DNA of 64,000 bases from Sulfidibacter corallicola. Lineage in GTDB: Bacteria > Acidobacteriota > Holophagae > Acanthopleuribacterales > Acanthopleuribacteraceae. A program made the position numbers and the translations under genes. The notes under the pieces were generated by a model. That model was not told the DNA's origin. It worked only from the letters and a program-made list of their open reading frames with translations, and ran no database searches. The stretch spans positions 1,798,001 through 1,862,000 of the forward strand of contig NZ_CP071793.1 of assembly GCF_017498545.1 (NCBI RefSeq), in the 5' to 3' direction. Positions 1-7,178 of this stretch are shown one piece after another; the stretch's first letter is position 1, and every line of letters starts with the position of its first letter.

Positions 1-42
1 GATCGCTTTGCAGCCGGAACTGGTTGCAAGCTTGGCGCTGGT

Positions 43-1236
43 CTAGTAACCCATCGAAAGGGCGCCGTAGCCGATGAGAAATGCGGGGATCGCGCTGTAG
101 ATGGTCGCTTTGATGGCGACTCGGGGCGCGAGGGCAATGGCCGGAAACAGTGCATCTCCGTCGTTGCTGATGGCATTGGCGAGCTGAGCCGACAGCGGAA
201 CGACACCGTTGATGTATAGGGTTGTCACCACGATCTGTGGACCACATCCCGGGATGAAGCCAATCACGATGGCCAGTAAAATACCGTATTGTCCGAGTTC
301 CACGAAGTGGGCGTGTAAATCGAGGCCGGTAAAATACACCAGAAATTCATAAGATAAAAAACCAAATATGACCCACACCGACACGAAGCTCGTTTCGGCT
401 ACGATGGTTTCCTTGAGGTACTTTATTTCAGAATGATCGGCAAATCGTGCGGACCACGAGTCCAAAGGTTGGCAGATCCAGACGATGATACACAACAAGG
501 CACCGAAGAATCCCAACCACTTCACGGGCTCCAGGTGAGCCCAAGTTCCGAATAGTGGGTTCAGATCGAATTGACAGGCCTCGAGGATACCGATCAAACT
601 GGCGGGGGCCAACAATGCGAGAAAGGACATCACCATCCACGAGGTGAGACGTGGAAAGTCTTTCGGGCCATCGCCAAGGGAGCAAGGCTCCGATTTCATG
701 TAGTCGCGGCCGTGCAACCAGTTGATGGCGATCCCGAAAACAATGCCGGCAGCCAAACTGATACCGTATACCAACAGGGCAATGTCGGGTTTTCTGGAGA
801 TTAACAAAAAGGCCGCATCACCCATCGTGGAAATCAGTACCGCGACCAGTGCCCCAAAACTCAATCCCCCATTCACGAACTGGGTTACTACGATAATCGC
901 GCCACCGCACCCGGGTAACGCACCCAAAAACGCGGCCAAGGGTACCTGGACCGCACTGGAACCGTTCAAAAACCGGGTCAGATCCGACTTCAAATAGCGA
1001 TCCAACGAATAAAAACCGGCCAGGGTAAGGGCGACGAAAATACTGACACCTATATATGCGTCACTCAAGGTGTTCACGATCATGTTGAACATGGCCGGGT
1101 CATAGCGCTGGACGAAGAACAATAGGACCAACAGCACACAAAAAAGGGAAATGCCGTTGGGATAGGATTCCGGCACGGTGTCCAGTATGGGAAAGGCTTT
1201 GGACGCGTTTATTTTTCTCAATATCCAGGTGGTCAT
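43..1236 (-). CDS. Putative heavy-metal / manganese exporter, ArsP_2 (10-TM) family
   Basis: The 397-residue protein is strongly hydrophobic, with about ten membrane segments. It contains two copies of a signature loop: PGCGGAIIVVTQFVNGG near residue 108 and PGCGPQIVVTTLYINGV near residue 330. Each is followed by a conserved acidic stretch (STMGDAAF and SNDGDALFPA). Paired PGCG loops in two related halves are typical of the putative 10-TM heavy-metal exporter family (ArsP_2, also annotated as putative manganese transporter). It would sit in the inner membrane and export a divalent metal or metalloid; the substrate cannot be read from sequence. It is the last gene of a minus-strand group with the S26-like gene 60 bp upstream and the small HPGHD membrane protein, which suggests a metal-homeostasis operon. 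Confidence 0.8.
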   Translation of the reverse strand: MTTWILRKINASKAFPILDTVPESYPNGISLFCVLLVLLFFVQRYDPAMFNMIVNTLSDAYIGVSIFVALTLAGFYSLDRYLKSDLTRFLNGSSAVQVPLAAFLGALPGCGGAIIVVTQFVNGGLSFGALVAVLISTMGDAAFLLISRKPDIALLVYGISLAAGIVFGIAINWLHGRDYMKSEPCSLGDGPKDFPRLTSWMVMSFLALLAPASLIGILEACQFDLNPLFGTWAHLEPVKWLGFFGALLCIIVWICQPLDSWSARFADHSEIKYLKETIVAETSFVSVWVIFGFLSYEFLVYFTGLDLHAHFVELGQYGILLAIVIGFIPGCGPQIVVTTLYINGVVPLSAQLANAISNDGDALFPAIALAPRVAIKATIYSAIPAFLIGYGALSMGY

Positions 1237-1296
1237 TGAGTGATTGTCCTTTTCGCTCCGAATGTCGATCGAACTCTTTGGCCCAAGCCGAACCCG

Positions 1297-1896
1297 TTAC
1301 CTCTCTGCGTCTTCGACCGCGTCCGACACGAGGTCTACCTGACCCAGCGTCGTCATGTGTCTGTCGAACCCATCATCCGCGAGATCGCGACGTGTTGGCG
1401 TCACATCGGGCCTACCGTGGCGTAACCCGCAAATAGTGAACCCGTGGCCCGGAGCAATTCGCCCGCGGGTCTTCTGTCGTTTGATAGTAGGACTTGGTTT
1501 GGAGAATATCATTGTGATGCCACTATGAAAAAGACAGCGGGCGGTGATGGCACTTCGGACAATCAGCCCCATGTCGCAGAGGGCCCTGGATAGTTTTCCA
1601 TCACCGCCAATTAGAACCGTGTCCCCGTTTTTCGCGACTATGCGTTTTAGGAATTGCCCATAAACTCGATGTGTCGAAATAACGATACTGGCTTTTTGAG
1701 GAGCGGAATGGTTGGAGATTTTTTGGGCGCATACGAGTTGGTCATCTCGCAATATCGGGGGCATGTTGTGCCCTCGAACGCGATAAAACTTGAGGCCTAA
1801 CAGGTTACTACAGCGGATACACCACTCCCAAAGATTGTGGATAGGGACACTCGCCCTGTTTCGTCTGAACATTCTTGGTTGCCCAAATGTTTTCAA
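1297..1896 (-). CDS. Degenerate S26 signal-peptidase-like protein (SodX-like), catalytic Ser replaced
   Basis: Residues about 36-126 follow the S26 signal peptidase / NiSOD-maturation protease pattern: FYRVRGHNMPPILRDDQLV, then LKRIVAKNGDTV, then a short GD segment. The usual catalytic serine of the G-x-S-M box is Asn44 here (RGHNM), while the general-base lysine (Lys84 in LKRIV) is kept. The protein is therefore probably not an active protease, or it has changed role. The first 30 residues do not form a clear membrane anchor, and the last 65 residues look unrelated to the family. The start used is a TTG overlapping the stop of the upstream gene by 4 bp (TTGA); an ATG at 1872 is an alternative. 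A metal exporter lies downstream. No nickel SOD gene was seen in the window. Confidence 0.55.
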   Translation of the reverse strand: MKTFGQPRMFRRNRASVPIHNLWEWCIRCSNLLGLKFYRVRGHNMPPILRDDQLVCAQKISNHSAPQKASIVISTHRVYGQFLKRIVAKNGDTVLIGGDGKLSRALCDMGLIVRSAITARCLFHSGITMIFSKPSPTIKRQKTRGRIAPGHGFTICGLRHGRPDVTPTRRDLADDGFDRHMTTLGQVDLVSDAVEDAER

Positions 1897-2081
1897 GAGA
1901 ATTGGTTGAGTGATTTAGCCCCAAAAAACGCGGCCACGACCGCCAGGATCGCCACGGAGAGAATGACGAAACCAACATTGTGGTGTGGGCTTCCTTGTGG
2001 ATCATGTCCTGGATGAGCCAAAACCTCAGTTGCAAAGAAAAACACAGATGCCAACGCACTTAGATAGTGTGTAAAACGCAT
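1893..2081 (-). CDS. Small exported or membrane protein with N-terminal HPGHD motif
   Basis: This 62-residue protein starts at an ATG preceded by AAAGGAGG seven bases upstream. An upstream in-frame start at 2132 has no comparable site. A signal-like segment (residues 1-22, ending VLA) is followed by HPGHDPQGSPHH, a histidine-rich stretch, and then one membrane span at about residues 36-54. The mature N-terminus HPGHD resembles the start of HupE/UreJ-type metal permeases, but the protein has a single span and is not HupE. It heads the operon with the S26-like protein and the exporter, so a periplasmic metal-binding role is plausible but unproven. Confidence 0.6.
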   Translation of the reverse strand: MRFTHYLSALASVFFFATEVLAHPGHDPQGSPHHNVGFVILSVAILAVVAAFFGAKSLNQFS

Positions 2082-2633
2082 AGGGCCTCCTTTAATTTTT
2101 CCAAACTTCTCATAAACACCAGAAGCTGTCAATGATTTTGAGACGCTGTATCAAAAAGATCTGGAGCGCCTACCCGAGGCATGTGCCCTGGCCGCCTGGC
2201 AGGTTTCGAAAAATATTGGTAAGATGTTATAAATGAGTTACTTGTGAGGTTTTGGTGTCGCCCCGGTTGAGTGAGTCCAGCAAACCTTCGGGCAGGTGCG
2301 AATCCGGAATTTGACGAAACATGCAGGTCAACATCTTGGATGCGCGGCGAACGAAAGTACCATCGGTCATTCGAGAAATCGGGAATACGGGATCCGAGGA
2401 CGGTTCAACCATTCGTGTCAATCTGTGTGATCCGTGGACAGACTTTATAGCCAAAGATGAGCCAGAAAGGGATGGCTTCTTGGAAGTGAACCACGGCGAT
2501 GCTTATCCTGGCTTCCGGAATTCCTGTTTTCCCGATTTCTTTTGCGACGGCAAGGCCGATCCCGGGTTGAAACACCACTATGTTTCGAGGTCGAGATGCT
2601 CTCCGAGATGACGGCCGGCAGGGAGCCATGGGG
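2082..2633. other. Intergenic region with a possible gene remnant and a dispersed repeat
   Basis: There is no convincing complete gene. On the plus strand, codons from about 2116 to 2232 stay open without a start and end in TAA, giving a peptide ending AAWQVSKNIGKML; this may be the 3' remnant of a lost gene. At 2411-2440 lies a 30-base phrase (ATTCGTGTCAATC..CGTGGACA) that recurs at 61558-61587 with one mismatch. The promoter of the metal operon must also lie here, on the minus strand, but I cannot point to convincing -35/-10 boxes. Confidence 0.4.
2411..2440 (+). repeat. Dispersed short repeat, ATCTGTGTGATCCGTGGACA type
   Basis: Thirty bases here match 61558-61587 in 29 positions. Related wording (CACACGGACTGACACGG) occurs inverted near 61366. 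Very similar phrases are scattered through intergenic DNA of many GC-rich bacteria. No coding function is apparent. Confidence 0.6.
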
Positions 2634-3101
2634 TCAAGCGACGGGCTCGGAACTGTTTTCGTGCCTGGCCTTTAGGCGTTGCAGCGCGGTTTCGGCGCGT
2701 GCACTCATGACCGGTCCGAACAGGTTCACCATCCTGTCGCGGATCTCGGGATCGGTGGCCCGGGTTTCCATGGCCCAGGTCAACCGCACGGTTTCGGGAG
2801 TGACGGGTTCCAGTTCGATGGTCATTCTGGGCCGCAAGGGCTCGAAGGCGCCCTCGGTCGTGAAGGACTGGTTCAGTTCACAGCGCACAACTTCGATTAC
2901 GATGTCCGCGGTTTCGGACGGCGGCACCCGGACCGTTTCCAGGTAGGTTTTGCCCACGTCGCCGTGGTTCCGATCGTTGTGGGAACGGATGGTGACCACT
3001 TCGGGAAACCACTCACCGAAGTGCTCCATGTTGATCACGTAGGTGAACAGGGGGGCGATAGGGCATTGTATTTCGATGCTTTGGCGGGCAAGTAGGGACA
3101 T
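2634..3101 (-). CDS. SRPBCC (START-like, polyketide cyclase/dehydrase-type) protein
   Basis: This 155-residue soluble protein has the fold pattern of the SRPBCC superfamily. It opens with RQSIEIQCPIAPLFTYVINMEHFGEW (shown in parts: an initial strand, then a short helix with a conserved W) and ends in a long amphipathic helix around residues 120-148. Such proteins bind hydrophobic ligands in a deep cavity. The ligand is unknown and no catalytic residue can be assigned. It is transcribed divergently from the LysR gene 120 bp away, the classic layout for a regulator and its target. The ATG is preceded by GAGG about ten bases upstream. Confidence 0.75.
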   Translation of the reverse strand: MSLLARQSIEIQCPIAPLFTYVINMEHFGEWFPEVVTIRSHNDRNHGDVGKTYLETVRVPPSETADIVIEVVRCELNQSFTTEGAFEPLRPRMTIELEPVTPETVRLTWAMETRATDPEIRDRMVNLFGPVMSARAETALQRLKARHENSSEPVA

Positions 3102-3221
3102 GTGGCGAACACCTCGAAGAGTGGAATGCCGGAGGCCGCGTGAGCTCCCGGTGGGCCTTCATGTTACTTAATTGAAAAAAGTAGAAAAATGATCTGTAAA
3201 TGAAATGATTCTTCAAATAAT

Positions 3222-4139
3222 ATGAAGAATATGGATGTGATCAAGTCGATGAGGGTCTTCCGCGAGGTGGTGCGCCAAGGAAGCATGACCGGCGCCGCCC
3301 ATGCGCTGAACCTGGTGCCCTCGGCGGTGAGCCGGCACGTTCAGGAATTGGAGGCCCGCTACGGCCGGCAACTCCTGTTGCGGACCACGCGGTCGATGAG
3401 CCTCACCGAGGCCGGGCGCCGATTTGCCGACGAGTGCGATGCGATTCTTGCCCGTATCGAGGCGCTGGACCGGGAGACCGCCAATCGGAACGACGAGATC
3501 ACGGGTCAACTCCGGGTGACGACGCCGGTCGTGTTGGGGCGTCACTACCTGGCCCCACTTTTCGGGCGTTTCCTACGACGCCATCCCGGGCTGAAGCTGT
3601 CCTGGCTGTTGGTCGACCGCTACGTGAACCTGGTCGAGGAAGGTTTCGACCTTTCGGTTCGGGTGGGCAGCCTGACCGATTCAAGCCTGCGGTCGCGCCG
3701 ATTGGGCGAGATGCGGGTGAGGGTCGTGGCAAACCCGACGTACCTCGAAAACCAGGATGGGCCCAAACATCCCAAGGGTTTGCGGGAGCACGTCTGCATT
3801 TCCAAGAGTTCCACGCGCAGTCCCCGGCGCTGGGCCTTCCAGGGACCGGAAGGCGTCTTTCACGTCACCATCCAACCGGCATTGGAAGCCAACGACGGCC
3901 AGACGGTGTGCGACTTGGCACGTGCGGGAACGGGGATCGCCCGCTTGCCGGATTTTCTGGCGGACGAGCACCTCGCAAGCGGCGAGTTGGTGGCGTTGCT
4001 GGAGGACTTCGAGATCAAACCCCAACCCATTGCGCTGGTGTACCCCCACGACCGTTTCATCACGCCGGCCCTGAGTGCCTTCATCGAGCACCTGGCCGCG
4101 CATTTCCCGGATCGCGGAAACCCCGACCGAAAGCGGTGA
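3222..4139 (+). CDS. LysR-family transcriptional regulator
   Basis: The 305-residue protein has the LysR layout: an N-terminal winged helix (residues about 5-64, with GSMTGAAHALNLVPSAVSRH as the HTH and TRSMSLTEAGRRF as the wing) and a periplasmic-binding-protein-like effector domain (about 90-295). It probably regulates itself and the divergent SRPBCC gene in response to a small ligand. The AT-rich 120-bp gap contains an inverted repeat CTTCA-N7-TGAAG at 3211-3227 that overlaps the first ATG. The second in-frame ATG at 3231 (MDVIKSMRVF) is therefore an equally good start. No strong Shine-Dalgarno is visible. Confidence 0.9.
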   Translation: MKNMDVIKSMRVFREVVRQGSMTGAAHALNLVPSAVSRHVQELEARYGRQLLLRTTRSMSLTEAGRRFADECDAILARIEALDRETANRNDEITGQLRVTTPVVLGRHYLAPLFGRFLRRHPGLKLSWLLVDRYVNLVEEGFDLSVRVGSLTDSSLRSRRLGEMRVRVVANPTYLENQDGPKHPKGLREHVCISKSSTRSPRRWAFQGPEGVFHVTIQPALEANDGQTVCDLARAGTGIARLPDFLADEHLASGELVALLEDFEIKPQPIALVYPHDRFITPALSAFIEHLAAHFPDRGNPDRKR

Positions 4140-4770
4140 ACCCGCTCCGTTGCCAACCCGGCTTCGTGGGGAATCAGCGGATTTTTCTCTTGTGAAACGA
4201 AGTTGCACGGAGTGCCCGAATGCAGAGAGATTCGTCGTGCTCGGTAGGTTCATCCGCCGGATGAACTTTTCGAAGCGAGCCAATCGCGCAGTAACCGCAA
4301 GCCGAGAGGGTCGTCGTGCAGGGCCGGTAAGGCCAGGTAGGTCCATCGGCCGGATGAACTTTTCGAAGTGACCCATGTGAGGAGTTCCGGCATGCTTTGA
4401 GGGTCGGCGCAGCGGTAAGTTGGGCACGGCCGGTAGGGCACGGCCGGTAGGGCCGCTGGCCCGACACTTCGAAGCGATCAAGGCTTCGCAAGGTCAAGTG
4501 GTAAAAGAGCGAAGCAGATAAGTGGGGCGTCTAGATCTCCCGATGATCGATTTTGATCTGTGTTAGGTCGCTTCGATTGGTGGAGCAGGGCCTTACGCCC
4601 CTCTCACGTTGCGGCGACTGTGGAATTTGTGACTTCGGATTGGGCCCGTGGGGGAGATTCGGTGCTCCGCTCTTTGGCGTAATTGGTTGTTGTTGCTTGG
4701 GTTGCTTCGACGCGTCGGCCCAGCGGGCCAACCTACAGGCACGACGCCTCTCTCACGATGCGGGAACTGG

Positions 4771-5021
4771 CTACCGAACCCCTCCGATGTGTTGGCCAGC
4801 CTGGTCGGACGGAAGCATGCAGTTCCCGTATTTTCGTAAGTGGTTCCAGGCCTGTAGGTTGAGCAGCCTGCTCAACCATTCGAAGCGACTTGTTTTCGGC
4901 GCGAGGCTAGAATCGAGGGAGTTGGGTTCTTCGTTAAGGTTTGCTCGCTTGAGTGGGTCGCTACGCTCTTTTGCTCGATTTCAGCTCGGAACTGCCGTCG
5001 CTTCGATTGGTGGAGCAAGCT
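4771..5021 (+). repeat. Direct repeat, copy 1 (251 bp)
   Basis: This copy begins CTACCGAACCCC and ends GAGCAAGCT. It aligns without gaps to 5067-5317, 296 bp downstream, with only a handful of substitutions. It contains a GGTTGAGCA/TGCTCAACC hairpin. Confidence 0.9.
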
Positions 5022-5066
5022 GTTCCACCTACAGGCACCTCGACTCCCTCTCAATGCGGGGACTGC

Positions 5067-5317
5067 CTACCGAACCCCTCCGATGTGTTGGCCAGCCTGG
5101 TCGGACGGAAGCATGCAGTTCCCGTATTTTCGTAAGTGGTTCCAGGCCTGTAGGTTGAGCAGCCTGCTCAACCATTCGAAGCGACTTGCTTTCGCCGCGA
5201 GGCTAGAATCGAGGGGGTTGGGTTCTTCGTTAAGGCTTGCTCGCTTGAGTGGGTCGCTACGCTCTTTTGCTCGATTTCAGCTCGGAACTGCCGTCGCTTC
5301 GATTGGTGGCGCAAGCT
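5067..5317 (+). repeat. Direct repeat, copy 2 (251 bp)
   Basis: Second, nearly identical copy of 4771-5021. The high identity compared with the other repeat modules points to a recent tandem duplication. Confidence 0.9.
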
Positions 5318-5619
5318 GGCCTGAGCGGCCCTCTCCTCCTACAGGCACGACGCCTCTCTCACGATGCGGGGACTGTGGAATTTGTGACTTCGGATTTGGC
5401 CCGTGGGGGAGATTCGGTGCTTCGTTCTTTGGCGTAATACACTTCCGTTTCAAGGGTTGCTTCGACGTGTCGGCCCAGCGGGCCAACCTGTACCATAGAG
5501 TTCAAGCTCTATGGTTAATATTCAGTTCGTCACAGCCGTAGCCTTTTTCTTTTTTTGCTTCTTTTTTTCTTTTTGTGGAAACTGTGAATCTTGTGGAAAA
5601 CTTTTTAGGTAGACGGTTA

Positions 5620-5802
5620 GGCGACTCCGGCCGGCCGACCAGAGTCGCCGGGTGAGATGAAGCCTTCGACCAACCTGAGCGCCCTGGTGGGTAGCTCGTC
5701 TGTAGGATTTTGCTCATCTCACCCTTTCCACACCGTTGAAAACCGCAGACTATCTGGGATTCTTCAAGTCCGTGTTTTTGCAGGTTTGGCTTTTGCGGTG
5801 TG
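5620..5802 (+). ncRNA. Candidate bridge RNA of the IS110 element
   Basis: Three consecutive structures can be drawn. (1) A 5' hairpin GGCGACTC 5620-5627 / GAGTCGCC 5642-5649. (2) A target loop closed by an 11-bp stem 5650-5660 / 5714-5724, with an inner hairpin GAGC/GCTC at 5677-5697. Its left strand holds CCAACCT (5670-5676), identical to the left target. Its right strand holds GTCTGTAGG (5698-5706), complementary to the right target CCTACAGGC with one G-U. (3) A donor loop closed by CACACCG/CGGTGTG (5729-5735 / 5796-5802), with an inner hairpin 5757-5771. Its left strand holds CAGACTATC (5746-5754), identical to the right end 6947-6955. Its right strand holds TGCAGG (5779-5784), which pairs with CCTGTA at the left end with one G-U. 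This is the architecture reported for the IS621 bridge RNA. The exact 5' and 3' ends are unknown. Confidence 0.75.
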
Positions 5803-5840
5803 TACCGTCCTTCACCTCTTCGGCATTGTGGAGGCTCTTC

Positions 5841-6902
5841 ATGACCAAGACCCTAACCGCCTGGACCGGCATTGACGTTAGCAAAAACACCTTCGATATC
5901 GCTTATGTTTCCACCGAGAAAGGCGTCCCATTCGAGAAAGACATCCCATTTCACCGCATTCCCGCTCGTAAATTCCCAAGGACTCTCACAGGGGCAGAAG
6001 ATGCCTTGACCTGGCTTGATGAGGCTCTTGGGTTTCCCGAACCTTTCAAAGAGCATGTCTGGGTCGTGATGGAGGACTGTGGAAGATACGCCGAGGAATT
6101 ACGTTTGTGGCTGTCGATGAACAAGGGGCCATCCATCTGTATGATCACCCCCTCGCTCACGGCCGCTTACGCAAAAAGCCGAGGTCTTCGAAATAAAACC
6201 GATCGGGTGGATGCTCGATTGCTTGCCCTTTTCGGTCAAGAACGCAAACCTAAAATTCAAACGATTCCGAGTCGGACCTATCAGATTCTCAAGGACTTGT
6301 GGCGATGCAGGCAGGAGTATGTCGAACTCCAGGTAGCCGAGGGGAATCGGGCAGGTCAGCCGCTGCAAATCGAAGCGGTTCAGAAGATTCGAAAAAAACA
6401 TCTCAAGGAGCTACAAGACCATATCGATCGGGTCGAGAAGGAAATCAAAAAGCTTCTCAACCGGACCCCAAAACTCAAGAAGGATGTGGACTTGTTATGC
6501 ACGATAAAAGGGATCGGTTTCCTCACTGCTGTAATGGTCATCGCTGAAATGGGAGATCTCCGAAGATTTGCGCGAAGCCGCCAAGTCGGTGCATTTGCAG
6601 GGTTAAACCCGTCAAAGTTCGAATCGGGGACCTCGGTGAAAAAAACGACGATTATAAGTCGCAAAGGCTCAGCGGTACTGCGAGCGGGGCTTTACATGCC
6701 TGCGCTGACAGCCTGCCGTTTTAACGAACAAATGAAAACATTCTACGAGCGGTTGATACGCAAAGGAAAGTCGAAAAAGGCCGCTGTCGTGGCGGTCATG
6801 CGCAAATTGTTGGTGCTCATGCGGGCAATTCTAAAAACAGGAGTTCCGTACCAGGAGGATTTTCAAAAGTGTGCGTCTGCGGAAAAGATGTGCAAAACCT
6901 GA
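5841..6902 (+). CDS. IS110-family transposase (DEDD RuvC-like + Tnp20 domain)
   Basis: This is an intact 353-residue recombinase. The N-terminal RuvC-like domain shows the DEDD residues: Asp12 in GIDVSKNTFDI, Glu78 in VVMEDCGRY, and Asp121/Asp124 in KTDRVDARLLA. A coiled linker (about 160-210) leads to the Tnp20 domain (about 215-300) with TIKGIGFLTAVMVIAEMGD and ISRKGSAVLRAGLYMPA. The catalytic serine is Ser273 or Ser277 of that last motif. The ATG has GGAGG six bases upstream; the longer frame starting at 5736 runs through the RNA gene and is not used. It would cut and paste through a circular intermediate, guided by the RNA encoded just upstream. Confidence 0.95.
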   Translation: MTKTLTAWTGIDVSKNTFDIAYVSTEKGVPFEKDIPFHRIPARKFPRTLTGAEDALTWLDEALGFPEPFKEHVWVVMEDCGRYAEELRLWLSMNKGPSICMITPSLTAAYAKSRGLRNKTDRVDARLLALFGQERKPKIQTIPSRTYQILKDLWRCRQEYVELQVAEGNRAGQPLQIEAVQKIRKKHLKELQDHIDRVEKEIKKLLNRTPKLKKDVDLLCTIKGIGFLTAVMVIAEMGDLRRFARSRQVGAFAGLNPSKFESGTSVKKTTIISRKGSAVLRAGLYMPALTACRFNEQMKTFYERLIRKGKSKKAAVVAVMRKLLVLMRAILKTGVPYQEDFQKCASAEKMCKT

Positions 6903-6935
6903 CAAGATTTCCGCATTCCTCCCCCAATTTTAGGG

Positions 6936-6957
6936 TTGACACACAACAGACTATCCT
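6936..6957 (+). promoter_or_regulatory. -35 half of a circle-junction promoter
   Basis: TTGACA at 6936-6941 sits 14 bp before the right core. When the element circularises, the right end joins the left end through CT and G. This places TACCAT (5491-5496) exactly 17 bp downstream of TTGACA. The promoter would exist only in the circle and would drive the bridge RNA and transposase. Junction promoters of this kind are known for IS110-family minicircles. Confidence 0.7.
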
Positions 6958-7150
6958 ACAGGCACGACGACCCTCTCACGATGCGGGAACCTTGGACCTT
7001 GTGGCTTTCGATGGGGGTCGTGAGGGAAAAGGGCGGCTTCGCTCTTTGGCGTAATACACTTCCGTTTGATGGGTTGCTTCGACGCGTCGGCCCAGCGGGC
7101 CAACCTACAGGCACGACGTCTCTCTCTGTATGCGGGAACTCCGCTTCTAC
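6958..7150. repeat. Palindromic repeats (family A), right part of interrupted array
   Basis: This continues the repeat array beyond the insertion. It has the right half of the split copy (ACAGGCACGACG...), a further spacer with CTCACGATGCGGGAAC, the GGCCC-AGC-GGGCC hairpin at about 7089-7101 and another ACAGGCACGACG at 7107-7118. No gene is present. Confidence 0.8.
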
Positions 7151-7178
7151 CTGAATTTTTGACCCGAGACCCAGCGGT

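Larger units (their letters stand above)
4183..5487. repeat. Array of palindromic intergenic repeats (family A), left part
   Basis: The region is built of repeated modules rather than genes. Each module has a short hairpin with a 3-base loop set in conserved flanks, roughly CGCTTCGA..stem..AACCTACAGGC, followed by a spacer with CCTCTCACGATGCGGGAACT. Visible stems include AGTTCATCC/GGATGAACT-type (about 4246-4269), GGGCC/GGCCC (about 4450), GGCCC/GGGCC (4718-4729) and GGTTGAGCA/TGCTCAACC (about 4857-4877 and 5153-5173). The stems differ in sequence but stay paired. The overlapping open frames on both strands are by-products of the repeats. Confidence 0.8.
5488..6957 (+). mobile_element. IS110-family insertion sequence inserted in a family-A repeat
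   Basis: The element splits a repeat copy. The left flank reads GCGGGCCAACCT and the right flank reads CTACAGGCACGACG. Uninterrupted copies at 4725-4745 and 7095-7116 read GGGCCAACCTACAGGCACG. The ends therefore lie at a shared CT (within CCT) core, at 5488-5489 and 6956-6957. There are no terminal inverted repeats and no longer target duplication, as expected for IS110. The element is about 1.47 kb, with 350 bp of non-coding left end, one transposase gene and a short right end. An ACCATAGAG/CTCTATGGT hairpin lies just inside the left end (5492-5515). Confidence 0.9.

Noticed and set aside
1893-2081. HupE/UreJ nickel permease
   Set aside because: Only the HPGHD start is shared; the protein has one membrane span and 62 residues instead of about 190.
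4553-5541. Overlapping open frames with similar peptides
   Set aside because: The peptide similarity comes from the DNA repeats. Frames are inconsistent between copies and lack ribosome sites.
5736-5840. N-terminal extension of the transposase
   Set aside because: The extension overlaps the donor loop of the RNA and has no ribosome site; the ATG at 5841 has GGAGG and matches family N-termini.
4183-7150. CRISPR array
   Set aside because: The repeats are long, imperfect and palindromic with variable spacing; there are no regular short repeats with unique spacers and no cas genes.
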